Shown piece by piece: positions 27,931 through 36,353 of a DNA stretch of 64,000 nt. The DNA comes from Shewanella ulleungensis (lineage in GTDB: Bacteria; Pseudomonadota; Gammaproteobacteria; Enterobacterales; Shewanellaceae). The first letter of the stretch is position 1. Each line of letters starts with the position of its first letter. The stretch lies in contig NZ_BMQW01000002.1 in the NCBI RefSeq assembly GCF_014648315.1, positions 186,001 through 250,000 on the forward strand, given 5' to 3'. Both the position numbers and the translations under genes were made by a program. The notes beneath the pieces are model-generated. The model was given only the letters and a program-made list of their open reading frames with translations. It ran no database searches and had not been told where the DNA came from.

Positions 27931-27951
27931 GTGATATCAACGTTATATCAC
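27931..27951. promoter_or_regulatory. 21-base near-palindrome in the nqrM-thioesterase gap
   Basis: GTGATATCAACG and GTTATATCAC form an inverted repeat with a single mismatched pair around the ACGT-type centre. It lies in the 330-base gap 27755-28084 between divergent genes and may be an operator for either. The rest of the gap has no gene. Confidence 0.4.
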
Positions 27952-28040
27952 ACGACATTTTCATTATTGCCTTAGGCATCACGTTTGTGAGGCCTGTTAA
28001 CATTCGCAAATCGTTATTGATGTGATATTCTAAAACAATA

Positions 28041-28056
28041 ATTGGCATATGCCAAT
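28041..28056. promoter_or_regulatory. Perfect 16-base palindrome before the thioesterase gene
   Basis: ATTGGCATATGCCAAT is fully self-complementary, ending 28 bases before the chosen start. It would overlap the promoter or early transcript, as expected for a repressor site. Confidence 0.5.
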
Positions 28057-28084
28057 AACTGTATTTGTATTTTTAAGGAATGTT

Positions 28085-28582
28085 ATGAGTCTCGAACATC
28101 TGTCTGAAAAAGTATTGTTACTTGCCCAGTTAAGATTACATTTTGCAGATATCTGTGCCGATGAGTTAGTTAAGGTTGTGAGACCTTCGAGTCATCAGCA
28201 TTGTATGTTGTGCGGTACGCAACCTTTGTTAGGGTTACATTTGCAATTTTATAGCACCGCAGATCAACAAGTATGGGCGCGCGCCAAAGGGACAATTCAC
28301 CAACAGGGGTATCAAGGGATTTTGCACGGTGGATTTTTATCGGCACTACTTGATAGCGGCATGTGTCAGGCGCTGTTTCAGCAAAATATACAAGCGGTTA
28401 CGGCCGATATGAACATTCGTTATTTACATGAAGTTCCTGTAAATAGTGAGATTTTAATTAAAGGTAAAATTATCTCATCCCGCTACCCATTATATAAAGT
28501 TGAGGGCGAACTTTATGTTGCAGGCAAACTGGTGGTTAAAAGTAACGCACGTTTTATGGCTAAAGGATTTGGTAAAAAGTAA
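28085..28582 (+). CDS. PaaI-type hotdog thioesterase
   Basis: The 165-residue protein has a hotdog fold. The family segment is GYQGILHGGFLSALLDSGMC (the catalytic HGG region), followed by DMNIRYLHEVPVNSEILIKG. It probably hydrolyses acyl-CoA or aromatic-acyl-CoA thioesters. The N-terminal CMLCGTQ segment contains a CxxC not needed for the fold. The start at 28085 has AAGGA five bases away; a longer frame from 28049 would begin inside the palindrome. Confidence 0.82.
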   Translation: MSLEHLSEKVLLLAQLRLHFADICADELVKVVRPSSHQHCMLCGTQPLLGLHLQFYSTADQQVWARAKGTIHQQGYQGILHGGFLSALLDSGMCQALFQQNIQAVTADMNIRYLHEVPVNSEILIKGKIISSRYPLYKVEGELYVAGKLVVKSNARFMAKGFGKK

Positions 28583-28705
28583 AACGCTTGATAGCACTGA
28601 TACTCTGAGCATATCAGCCAAACGAGATAACCGCTGAGTGCGAACAAAAAATGAGGCAACTCATGTGATTAGCCACCTCCAAGAGTTATGTTTGATTACG
28701 CTAGT

Positions 28706-29407
28706 TTATACCGTTAACGCTTGTGGATCGGGGGCACGCATTCTGTCCCACCAGTCTTTGTCGGCAACAATCTGACCTTGGTCATCAATGGCTGGGTAGG
28801 GGATTTGCTTGCGACGACACGCCTTGGCATAAACCGGATGGCCTTGTTCAAACAGCATTTTTTGGCAATATGCAGCATCAAGTTTGCGGGTGCTATACAT
28901 ATTGGCTTGCTCACGTTGACGTTGTGCTTCGTACATCACTAAAGCCGAAGCCACAGAAACATTGAGCGATTGCACCATACCGCGCATAGGGATAATAATG
29001 TGTTGATCTGCTGCTGTAATGGCTTCATCACTTACGCCGTCGCGTTCATTGCCCATCACAATCACTGTGGGTTGTGTGTAATCTATCTCGCGAAAATCGA
29101 CAGCCGTATCTGAAAACGTGGTGGTTAACACTTGCATTTTTTGTGCTTTAAAAGCGTGATGCGCTTCTGCGAAAGTGAAGTGTTTAACCGTACTGACCCA
29201 TTGTTGGCTACCAGAAGCCGTGTTACCTGAAACCCGCATGTCTATATCTGGCCAAACAGCATGAATTTGGTGAATACCGACGCAGTCTGCCGTGCGAATA
29301 ACGGCGGCAATATTATTAGTCATGTGTACTTTATCAAGGCAGATAGTGAGGTCTACCTGGCGATTATCTAGCATTTGATTTATACGGGCAAAACGTTCTG
29401 GGCTCAT
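28706..29407 (-). CDS. trmH: tRNA (guanosine-18-2'-O)-methyltransferase
   Basis: The 233-residue SpoU-class methyltransferase puts a 2'-O-methyl on G18 of tRNA. The trefoil-knot motifs are visible: NNIAAVIRTADCVG (motif 1), IVMGNERDGVS (motif 2) and IPMRGMVQSLNVSVASAL (motif 3). Length and the C-terminal FEQGHPVYAKACRRKQIPYP extension match TrmH. It is a single gene. Confidence 0.95.
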   Translation of the reverse strand: MSPERFARINQMLDNRQVDLTICLDKVHMTNNIAAVIRTADCVGIHQIHAVWPDIDMRVSGNTASGSQQWVSTVKHFTFAEAHHAFKAQKMQVLTTTFSDTAVDFREIDYTQPTVIVMGNERDGVSDEAITAADQHIIIPMRGMVQSLNVSVASALVMYEAQRQREQANMYSTRKLDAAYCQKMLFEQGHPVYAKACRRKQIPYPAIDDQGQIVADKDWWDRMRAPDPQALTV

Positions 29408-29619
29408 GTGGTAACTCTATTCATTTATTTATTTATTCAACGATTAATTTCACTGATGCGTATAATGCTGGTCATGTGTTTGGTGTTGAAGGTTTTACAT
29501 GGTCGTTAATATTTGCGGTGGATTATAACGCATAAATAATCTTAAATCGGTAATGATATAATTTATTCGAGGTACCGCTTGTGGCAAGCTTGTCTGTTGA
29601 TGAATTTGTTTAACACATT

Positions 29620-30060
29620 ATGTTTTTAACGATTGTAGATTATCTCGACATTAAGGCGGATCTATTGGCTGGTATAAATGATGACATCACGATTCGATTA
29701 CCTTCGTTAATTCATCGTATTGGTAGTGAAAAAGCCAAGCAAGCAAAAGCGATTGCATTGCAAAATCAATGTGAGCTTAAACGTGTCCGTCGCTCTCGTC
29801 ATTGGGCGTTGAGCGGTGAGGCGTTAAGTATTCAAGCTTTTACCATCGATTTACGTGCTCTAGATGATGATGGCTGGCGTTATCTTATTCAAAAAGTGTC
29901 TACGGCGCTTATTGAGCATGCTGACAAGTTAGAACCGCTTGAAACTAAACTATCGCGATTAATCAATGAGACTCCGGGTATCACATTAGGTGAGTTAATG
30001 CAGCTGACTCAATGCAGTATTGCTGAAGCTCGTATAGCTCGTTTTAATACTGATGTGTAG
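29620..30060 (+). CDS. RRF_GI family protein
   Basis: The 146-residue soluble protein has the core TIRLPSLIHRIGSEKAKQAK and LKRVRRSRHWALSG followed by a helical C-terminus. This matches a small family in Vibrio and Shewanella annotated as ribosome-recycling-factor-like (RRF_GI), distinct from the essential Frr protein. A real role in ribosome recycling is not established. It has its own upstream region of about 210 bases. Confidence 0.65.
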   Translation: MFLTIVDYLDIKADLLAGINDDITIRLPSLIHRIGSEKAKQAKAIALQNQCELKRVRRSRHWALSGEALSIQAFTIDLRALDDDGWRYLIQKVSTALIEHADKLEPLETKLSRLINETPGITLGELMQLTQCSIAEARIARFNTDV

Positions 30061-30232
30061 AGATTGCAGTAGAGACTATTGCAGTGCCAATTATTGAAGC
30101 AATATGTTTAAATTATTATGGGAAATCGTTGTTTAGATCGTTGTGTCGTGTGTTGATCGTTTTAACGCGATTCTAAGCCTTCTTACAGAATTGCGTAGGA
30201 GATATTATTATCGTGGAAGTTAAAAGAAATGC

Positions 30233-30260
30233 TTTACAATATCTAAAACTCATGTAGTAT
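30233..30260 (+). promoter_or_regulatory. Probable sigma-70 promoter of the cold-shock gene
   Basis: TTTACA and TAGTAT are separated by 16 bases. They lie about 185 bases before the csp start, predicting the long untranslated leader that is typical of cold-shock mRNAs. The leader (about 30267-30445) has no open frame; its cold-dependent folding cannot be judged by eye. Confidence 0.5.
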
Positions 30261-30445
30261 CTATCTCGCTCTGACATTCAGAGTTATTAATGAACACCAA
30301 GTAAAAAGAAAGCCTTAGAATCTCTTCGTTATCGTTGTTATCCTCTGTGTTTCCCTTAGCTTCATAGTGCCATTCAATAATTCAAGCTTGAGCGCATCGC
30401 ATTTTCGCGACAGATTGATTAATTTAAATATATAAGGGACATAAC

Positions 30446-30655
30446 ATGTCTAAAACTACTGGTTTAGTAAAATGGTTCAACGAAGATAAAGGTTTTGGTT
30501 TTATCACTCCTGATAACGGCGGCGCTGACGTGTTCGTTCACTTCCGTTCAATCACTTCAGAAGGTTTCAAAACTTTAGCTGAAGGCCAAAAAGTATCTTT
30601 CGAAGTTGAGCAAGGCCAGAAAGGCCCTCAAGCTGCTAACGTAGTAGCTGAGTAA
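30446..30655 (+). CDS. Cold-shock domain protein (CspA family)
   Basis: The 69-residue single cold-shock domain has RNP1 KGFGFITP and RNP2 VFVHF. It binds single-stranded nucleic acid and melts mRNA structure. The start has AAGGGACATAAC upstream. The long leader suggests post-transcriptional control by temperature. The paralogue identity (cspA, cspC, cspD etc.) is not assigned. Confidence 0.95.
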   Translation: MSKTTGLVKWFNEDKGFGFITPDNGGADVFVHFRSITSEGFKTLAEGQKVSFEVEQGQKGPQAANVVAE

Positions 30656-30672
30656 CTCTTACTTTGTAAGAT

Positions 30673-30709
30673 AGCGCAAATAGTCTAGCGACTGTTTGCG
30701 CTTTTTTTT
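30673..30709 (+). terminator. Intrinsic terminator of the cold-shock gene
   Basis: AGCGCAAATAGTC and GACTGTTTGCGCT pair (one wobble) with a four-base loop, followed by eight T residues. Confidence 0.9.
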
Positions 30710-30890
30710 GCCTGTTTTTTGACTAAGCTTAATATCATACAAGCTGTATAGGGTTATGCTTTATTGAGTTGGTTTGTTCTACAACATTTAGTTTCCTTCC
30801 TCCCACACTTCTATATTGATCTACATCAACGCCAGTTCGTATAAATCACGCCATTATATTAGTTGTACTTAATGCTTATTGGGGCCAACA

Positions 30891-31124
30891 ATGACGGATG
30901 AAAAGTTAATGGTATGCCTAAAAATCTGTATTTGTACTGGTATTAGTTTTATTTTGTTAGGTGTATACCTGCATAATTTTAATGATGTGATTGAGGCTAT
31001 GGCCGTCAACGGGATTATCATCAGCGCGATGTGTGTGGATTTTGGCATGATTTTATCTCTACCGACCAAAATGTATCTGACATTTTTGCTGGTGATGCGT
31101 GAAGCTGAAACCTGCCATAAATAG
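30891..31124 (+). CDS. Small two-helix membrane protein, unknown function
   Basis: The 77-residue product has two hydrophobic segments (VCLKICICTGISFILLGVYL and MAVNGIIISAMCVDFGMILS) and no known motif. The ATG at 30891 has GGGG six bases upstream; an in-frame TTG occurs at 30879. Four of its cysteines lie in or near the helices. I do not recognise a family. The reverse-strand frame across the same bases is less convincing. Confidence 0.5.
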   Translation: MTDEKLMVCLKICICTGISFILLGVYLHNFNDVIEAMAVNGIIISAMCVDFGMILSLPTKMYLTFLLVMREAETCHK

Positions 31125-31446
31125 CAAATGTGATGCATAAACACTTCAAGTATGATGTTGTACTTCTCGATTAATTAATGATTCTGCCTTTACGAATATC
31201 GTCCTTTTCTGTTCACTATTTTTCGATTAATGATTGTGCATTAATTGATTTGATTAACTGTGTTAAATTTATTATTTATGCGAAATTTAAATGAGTTTCA
31301 CTGTTAATCCTTCATATTTTTCCATTAGCTTCTTTATGTTCATTAGTTGGTTTCTAGGTAAATTGCAGTAATAAAAGAGCAATGCAATATTGACTGTTAC
31401 TTTATTGACATAACAGTTAATTAATACAGTATTGAACTGTATCGGT

Positions 31447-31599
31447 ATGATTATATTTGTTTTTTATTGGTTGTTGTTTACAGTTATTCTTCCGTTTATA
31501 TCATTTTTTTTACTATTATTATGTGATTTGCGCAGTCTTTTCATATTGAATCGAGTGACATTCGATATGGGATCAGTTATTACTGTTTACAGGCTATAA
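31447..31599 (+). CDS. Possible 50-residue hydrophobic small protein
   Basis: An ATG-to-TAA frame encodes MIIFVFYWLLFTVILPFISF followed by a further hydrophobic stretch and a basic tail, ending 24 bases before the next gene. The ribosome-binding site is weak and the region is strongly AT-rich, where such frames arise by chance. The surrounding gap 31125-31623 otherwise shows no feature. Confidence 0.2.
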   Translation: MIIFVFYWLLFTVILPFISFFLLLLCDLRSLFILNRVTFDMGSVITVYRL

Positions 31600-31623
31600 A
31601 TAAATGACATTTAAGGGAAAAAA

Positions 31624-32640
31624 ATGAGTCCATGGTTTACTAATGTTCAGCTTGGTTTTGACATGGCTACTAGCCTGACGATTGTGGGTGCTGCAATTAC
31701 TTGGGTTATTCGTGAAAAAAAGCAGGCGGAAGCTGAAAAAGCACGTGGTATTAATCAACAAGTGAGATCGACCAGTCTTAAAAAAGTCCAAGATGTACTC
31801 TTTGAGATGGAAGATAAGTTTTCTGTGTTGATTAATGAAACGCAATCTTTTGAAAATATGATTGATAACCGAGTGCGTAAAATTAATGACCAGTTAGACT
31901 TTACCCGCTTAAATGCAGCGATTAAAAGAGACGATAACTTTTTAGTTAAGTCGATGGACCGTCTGCAGGCTATTCGTGAAGAATTGGGTCAGTTTTATGA
32001 GTTGATTCAGGTTAGGCGTTACAGCTTAATCCCTTTGCTTGATGCTATTGAGGAGGGGGATAAATATATTGGTGTGTTCCAACGTAACATCGATGAGGTA
32101 GGCGAAGCTTACAATCAAATGACGTCAGGTAATGTCTCGTTGTTAAAAGAATTACAAGCTGTGATTCTGTTACTTAATAATGAATACGCTGATGAGCTGG
32201 TTGACGTGACTGATGAGGTTAAAAAAGAGCTTTTTCAGAAAATTTCAGCAGATGAAAAATTCATGAAACCCATTCAGTCTATTATTTATGATGAAGACTA
32301 TTTTTACTGGGTCCAGCGATTTGTCCCAGCAGGTAAAGAAGAAGACTACTTAGAAAAAGTCGTTAGACCAAGTAAAATTGAAGACAAAGATTTGTGTTCT
32401 GAAGTGATGGTCCACTTTATTTTAGCCTTAATTGGCAAAAATCATGAATTGATTTCTCAAGTGCTCAGAACCGCCTCTGGTTCGGTAATGAAAGCGCGGA
32501 TTGAGTGTAAGGATATCTTGATCTCACTAAGTGCGATTTCACACAAATTAGTGATGGATAATAATAGTGAATCACTCGAAAAAGTGATTGAGAAGTATGA
32601 AGCTGAAGAGTACTTTGGGCGAAATATTACTATTCGCTAG
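31624..32640 (+). CDS. Membrane-anchored coiled-coil protein, unknown function
   Basis: A 338-residue protein I do not recognise. It starts with one membrane helix (about residues 9-29: LGFDMATSLTIVGAAITWVI) and a basic stop-transfer REKKQAEAEKARG. It continues as long charged helices with heptad-like character to about residue 180, then a mixed C-terminal domain (ICYDEDYFYWVQRF-like region, ECKDILISLSAIS). No catalytic motif is seen. AGGGAAAAAA precedes the start. The AT-rich upstream region and lack of a recognisable family suggest a lineage-specific or acquired gene. Confidence 0.75.
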   Translation: MSPWFTNVQLGFDMATSLTIVGAAITWVIREKKQAEAEKARGINQQVRSTSLKKVQDVLFEMEDKFSVLINETQSFENMIDNRVRKINDQLDFTRLNAAIKRDDNFLVKSMDRLQAIREELGQFYELIQVRRYSLIPLLDAIEEGDKYIGVFQRNIDEVGEAYNQMTSGNVSLLKELQAVILLLNNEYADELVDVTDEVKKELFQKISADEKFMKPIQSIIYDEDYFYWVQRFVPAGKEEDYLEKVVRPSKIEDKDLCSEVMVHFILALIGKNHELISQVLRTASGSVMKARIECKDILISLSAISHKLVMDNNSESLEKVIEKYEAEEYFGRNITIR

Positions 32641-32667
32641 AAAATGATTTAGTTGTCATTACCAATG

Positions 32668-32692
32668 CTTGGGGGGCGCAAGTCCCCCTAAG
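32668..32692. other. GC-rich hairpin after the coiled-coil gene
   Basis: CTTGGGGGG and CCCCCTAAG can pair with a seven-base loop, 28 bases after the stop codon. No T run follows, so termination would have to be Rho-assisted. Confidence 0.4.
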
Positions 32693-32843
32693 TGTATTCC
32701 TTGAATAATCTCCTGCCTAAATAGCCGCTAGTCTTAAAAAATCATAAACTTAATTTTGCGGTTACACATCTAAACGATTGACTTTATCTTGTTTTGTTAA
32801 TAAATTGTTGAGCTTATTTCGTGTGCAAGATTAGGGAAAATCG

Positions 32844-33758
32844 ATGCGTTCAAAACTACAAATATTACTGACATTCGTAATGGTTACACTTGTTTCATTC
32901 CACTCTTATGCTGTAACTCATTGGGTTGATTTTGAAGTGATCAATGGTCACATCAATCTTCCTGTTACGATCAATGGAGTTGAAGGAAAGGCGATACTCG
33001 ATAGTGGGTCTCAGGTTAATGCAATCAATATCAGCTTCATTAATAAAAATAAGTTTGAATTTTCCAAGGGAAGCAAAGTCGATATTAAAGGTGTATATGG
33101 TACCGAAACTCGCCAACTTTATAACAATGTGAATGTTAAATTATTTGGAGCCGAACTTGAGTTAGACGAGCTGGTTGGTTTACGTTTAGGTCATCATGAG
33201 GTGCAGTTATTATTGGGGGCGGGTTTACTTGAAAAATTTATTTTTCAAATTGATTACCCTAATAATCGTTTGAGATTATTTGAAAGAGACTCAATTGATT
33301 TAGCAAAGCTTAAGAATATTGAGATGCAGATCGACCGAGGAACTGGTCAACCAATTGTTAAAGTAGAATTAAATGGTGAAAAGAACGCCTGGCTTATTCT
33401 TGATACGGGTAATAACAGCGGTTTGTTTTTAAAGCGGACATTGGCTACAGATTCTGATTGGTTAAGTTTATATGGTGCACAATCGGGTACAGGCTATGGT
33501 GTTAATAACATTGCCAGTATCGATAACTTTCGCTTGCCTGAAGTGAAGTTTGGTCCATTTACTATCGAAAATGTCCAATCTAGCGTGCCTGCCGATGGCC
33601 AAACTGAGTTTATATCTGGTCAGGATAGAAGTGGCTTGTCGCGAATTAAAGGGAAAAACATTAAAGGTCTTGTCGGTTACGACATTCTTAAACACTTTGT
33701 GTTAACCATAGATTACAAGTCTGGTCACATGCATGTAGGACTTCCTGAAGAGTCATAA
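32844..33758 (+). CDS. Secreted two-lobed retropepsin-like aspartic protease
   Basis: The 304-residue precursor has signal peptide LLTFVMVTLVSFHSYA. Two retropepsin-like halves each carry an Asp-Ser/Thr-Gly site: AILDSGSQVNAI (about residue 52) and LILDTGNNSGLF (about residue 187). Flap-like and hydrophobic-hydrophobic-Gly segments follow (LLLGAGLLEKF, GLVGYDILKHF). This is the pattern of bacterial periplasmic aspartyl proteases built from two similar lobes in one chain. Its substrate is unknown. Confidence 0.8.
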   Translation: MRSKLQILLTFVMVTLVSFHSYAVTHWVDFEVINGHINLPVTINGVEGKAILDSGSQVNAINISFINKNKFEFSKGSKVDIKGVYGTETRQLYNNVNVKLFGAELELDELVGLRLGHHEVQLLLGAGLLEKFIFQIDYPNNRLRLFERDSIDLAKLKNIEMQIDRGTGQPIVKVELNGEKNAWLILDTGNNSGLFLKRTLATDSDWLSLYGAQSGTGYGVNNIASIDNFRLPEVKFGPFTIENVQSSVPADGQTEFISGQDRSGLSRIKGKNIKGLVGYDILKHFVLTIDYKSGHMHVGLPEES

Positions 33759-33779
33759 TTGCCTGCTAATGATTATACA

Positions 33780-33806
33780 AAAGGTCACGATAAGTGGCCT
33801 TTTTTG
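33780..33806 (+). terminator. Intrinsic terminator of the protease gene
   Basis: AAAGGTCAC and GTGGCCTTT (one wobble) with a five-base loop, then TTT. The remaining gap to 34068 shows no gene. Confidence 0.8.
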
Positions 33807-34068
33807 TATTGATATTTTGATACTTTCATCTTCAAAACTTGTGGGCGGTTTGAGCCAAGTATTTTATGCCGCTAAAGTTAAGTATGCATAATTAAGATGT
33901 TTCGGGATGTAGGTATTATCTAAACAGAATTATTCACAGATCATTTACAAATAAGCAAATTCCCACTATTTAGGCAATTAACCCAAGACTAATGGGACAA
34001 AAACACCGATAATTCTTGGTAATTAGACAAGCTGGCCGTTTGGCTGCGCACGACTGTGGAAATATTCA

Positions 34069-36255
34069 ATGGAAATCAAAGTAAACTTTCTCGACAACTT
34101 GAGACTCGAAGCCAAATTTGACGACTTTACCGTCACGGCAGACCAACCTATTCGCTACAAAGGTGATGGCTCAGCCCCGAGTCCTTTTGATTATTTCTTA
34201 GCATCGTCAGCGCTTTGTGCTGCTTATTTTATAAAGGTGTACTGTAAGGCTCGTGATATCTCTACTGAGCACATCAGATTGTCGCAAAACAATATTGTTG
34301 ATCCTGAAGATCGCTATAACCAAATTTTCCAAATTCAGGTTGAATTACCCGATGATATTTCGGACAAAGACCGTGAAGGTATTTTACGATCGATTGATCG
34401 TTGTACGGTTAAAAAAGTGGTGCAAACAGGCCCTGAATTTAAGATCGAAACCGTTGAAAATCTTGCCTCTGACGCCAATGCGATGTTGATGGGTCAACCA
34501 GATGGTGACAGTAATACTTTTATTTTAGGTAAAGATTTACCGCTTGAACAAACCATTCAAAACATGACTGGGTTATTAGCCGATCTTGGGATGAAGATTG
34601 AAATCTCATCATGGCGCAATATTGTACCGAACGTATGGTCATTGCATATTCGTGACGCCGCATCACCTATGTGTTTCACAAACGGCAAAGGTGCGACTAA
34701 AGAAAGCGCTTTATGTTCTGCTTTAGGTGAGTTTATCGAGCGTTTAAACAATAACTTTTTTTATAATGATCAATTCTTTGGTGACGAAATTGCTAATAGC
34801 GAATTTGTGCATTACCCGAACGAAAAATGGTTTGCGCTTGAAGACGATGACGCGCTGCCAACAGGCTTACTTGATGAATATTGTCTAGACATTTATAACC
34901 CAGATGAAGAGTTATGCGGCTCGCACTTAATTGATACTAACTCGGGTAATAAAGCGCGTGGTATTTGTGCGATTCCATACACTCGCCAGTCAGATGGTGA
35001 AACAGTTTATTTCCCGTCTAACTTGATTGAAAACTTGTTTTTAAGTAATGGCATGAGTGCGGGTAACAACTTGCAAGAAGCTCATGTTCAGTGTTTGTCT
35101 GAAATTTTTGAACGTGCAGTAAAGCGTCAAATTATTGAGCAAGAAATTGTACTACCAGACGTGCCAATGGCAGTGTTAGAGAAGTACCCAAGTATTTTGG
35201 CTGGTATTAAAGGCCTAGAAGAGCAGGGCTTTCCAGTTGTGGTTAAAGACGCTTCATTAGGCGGGCAGTTCCCAGTGATGTGCGTTACCTTAATGAACCC
35301 GCGTACTGGCGGTGTATTTGCCTCTTTTGGTGCACACCCAAGCTTTGAAGTGGCATTAGAGCGTAGCTTAACTGAGCTGTTACAAGGCCGCAGTTTCGAA
35401 GGCTTAAATGATGTACCAAAGCCGACGTTTAATAGCATGGCAGTGACAGAGCCTGAAAACTTTGTTGAGCACTTTATTGATTCAACAGGGGTTATCTCCT
35501 GGCGTTTCTTTAGTAGCAAATTTGATTATGAATTCTGTGAATGGGATTTTAGTGGCACTAACGAGCAAGAAGCTAAGGCGCTGTTTGGTATCTTAGAAGA
35601 CATGGGCCGCGAAGTGTATATTGCTGAGTTTACTGATTTAGGTGCATCAGCATGTCGTATTTTAGTACCTGATTACTCTGAAGTTTACCCAGTGGACGAT
35701 TTGATTTGGGATAACACTAACAAATCACTCAACTACCGTGAAGACATTTTAAATCTGCATTCGTTAAGCACAAAAGCCTTGTCTAAGTTGGTAAACCGTT
35801 TAGAAGAAAGCCAATTAGATAATCAAACCGATATCCCAACCTTGATCGGCATCGTGTTTGATGAAAACACCGTTTGGGGCCAGTTAACCATTATCGAATT
35901 AAAGATTTTGATTTATCTTGCACTTGGTGAGCATGAAGATGCGTTAGAGCTAGTTGAAGAATTTTTACAGTTTAACGACAACACAGTACAGCGCCGTTTA
36001 TTTTATCAAGCCGTCAATGCAGTACTTGAAGTGACCCTAGATGAAGAGTTAGAGCTTGAGCACTTTATGGGTAACTTTACCCGCATGTTTGGTCAGGAAG
36101 TGATAGACAATGTGGTGGGCTCGGTTAATGGTACTGTGCGTTTTTATGGCCTGACGAAAACCAGCATTAAGCTTGAAGGTATTGAACCACATTTACGTTT
36201 GATTGAAAGCTACAAAAAGCTGCATCAAGCCCGCAAAATGAAAGCAGGCTTGTAA
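34069..36255 (+). CDS. ycaO: OsmC-YcaO fusion protein (YcaO-type)
   Basis: The 728-residue protein has three parts. An OsmC-like domain covers about residues 1-140 (SPFDYFLASSALCAAYFIKV). A YcaO ATP-dependent cyclodehydratase-fold domain covers about 160-560 (KGATKESALCSALGEFIERL, SNGMSAGNNLQEAHVQCLSE, IFERAVKR). A helical TPR-like tail extends from about 600. YcaO of this type is linked to RimO-dependent beta-methylthiolation of ribosomal protein S12; it lacks the proline-rich C-terminus of peptide-azoline enzymes. No peptide precursor or partner dehydrogenase is adjacent, so a natural-product role is unlikely. Confidence 0.9.
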   Translation: MEIKVNFLDNLRLEAKFDDFTVTADQPIRYKGDGSAPSPFDYFLASSALCAAYFIKVYCKARDISTEHIRLSQNNIVDPEDRYNQIFQIQVELPDDISDKDREGILRSIDRCTVKKVVQTGPEFKIETVENLASDANAMLMGQPDGDSNTFILGKDLPLEQTIQNMTGLLADLGMKIEISSWRNIVPNVWSLHIRDAASPMCFTNGKGATKESALCSALGEFIERLNNNFFYNDQFFGDEIANSEFVHYPNEKWFALEDDDALPTGLLDEYCLDIYNPDEELCGSHLIDTNSGNKARGICAIPYTRQSDGETVYFPSNLIENLFLSNGMSAGNNLQEAHVQCLSEIFERAVKRQIIEQEIVLPDVPMAVLEKYPSILAGIKGLEEQGFPVVVKDASLGGQFPVMCVTLMNPRTGGVFASFGAHPSFEVALERSLTELLQGRSFEGLNDVPKPTFNSMAVTEPENFVEHFIDSTGVISWRFFSSKFDYEFCEWDFSGTNEQEAKALFGILEDMGREVYIAEFTDLGASACRILVPDYSEVYPVDDLIWDNTNKSLNYREDILNLHSLSTKALSKLVNRLEESQLDNQTDIPTLIGIVFDENTVWGQLTIIELKILIYLALGEHEDALELVEEFLQFNDNTVQRRLFYQAVNAVLEVTLDEELELEHFMGNFTRMFGQEVIDNVVGSVNGTVRFYGLTKTSIKLEGIEPHLRLIESYKKLHQARKMKAGL

Positions 36256-36280
36256 TAAATAGTGTCTATTTTTTGATTAA

Positions 36281-36316
36281 TAAAGCTCATCACATAAGTG
36301 ATGAGCTTTATTTTTT
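36281..36316 (+). terminator. Intrinsic terminator of ycaO
   Basis: TAAAGCTCATCAC and GTGATGAGCTTTA form a perfect 13-base stem with loop ATAA, followed by TTTTTT. It may also serve the convergent CotH gene. Confidence 0.9.
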
Positions 36317-36353
36317 CGATTTTAAAACATTGTTTTAAAAGTATAAGACGTAT

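Noticed and set aside
34069..36255. Azole-peptide (TOMM) biosynthesis by the YcaO protein
   Set aside because: No precursor peptide, dehydrogenase or transporter lies nearby, and the C-terminus lacks the proline-rich ending of those enzymes.
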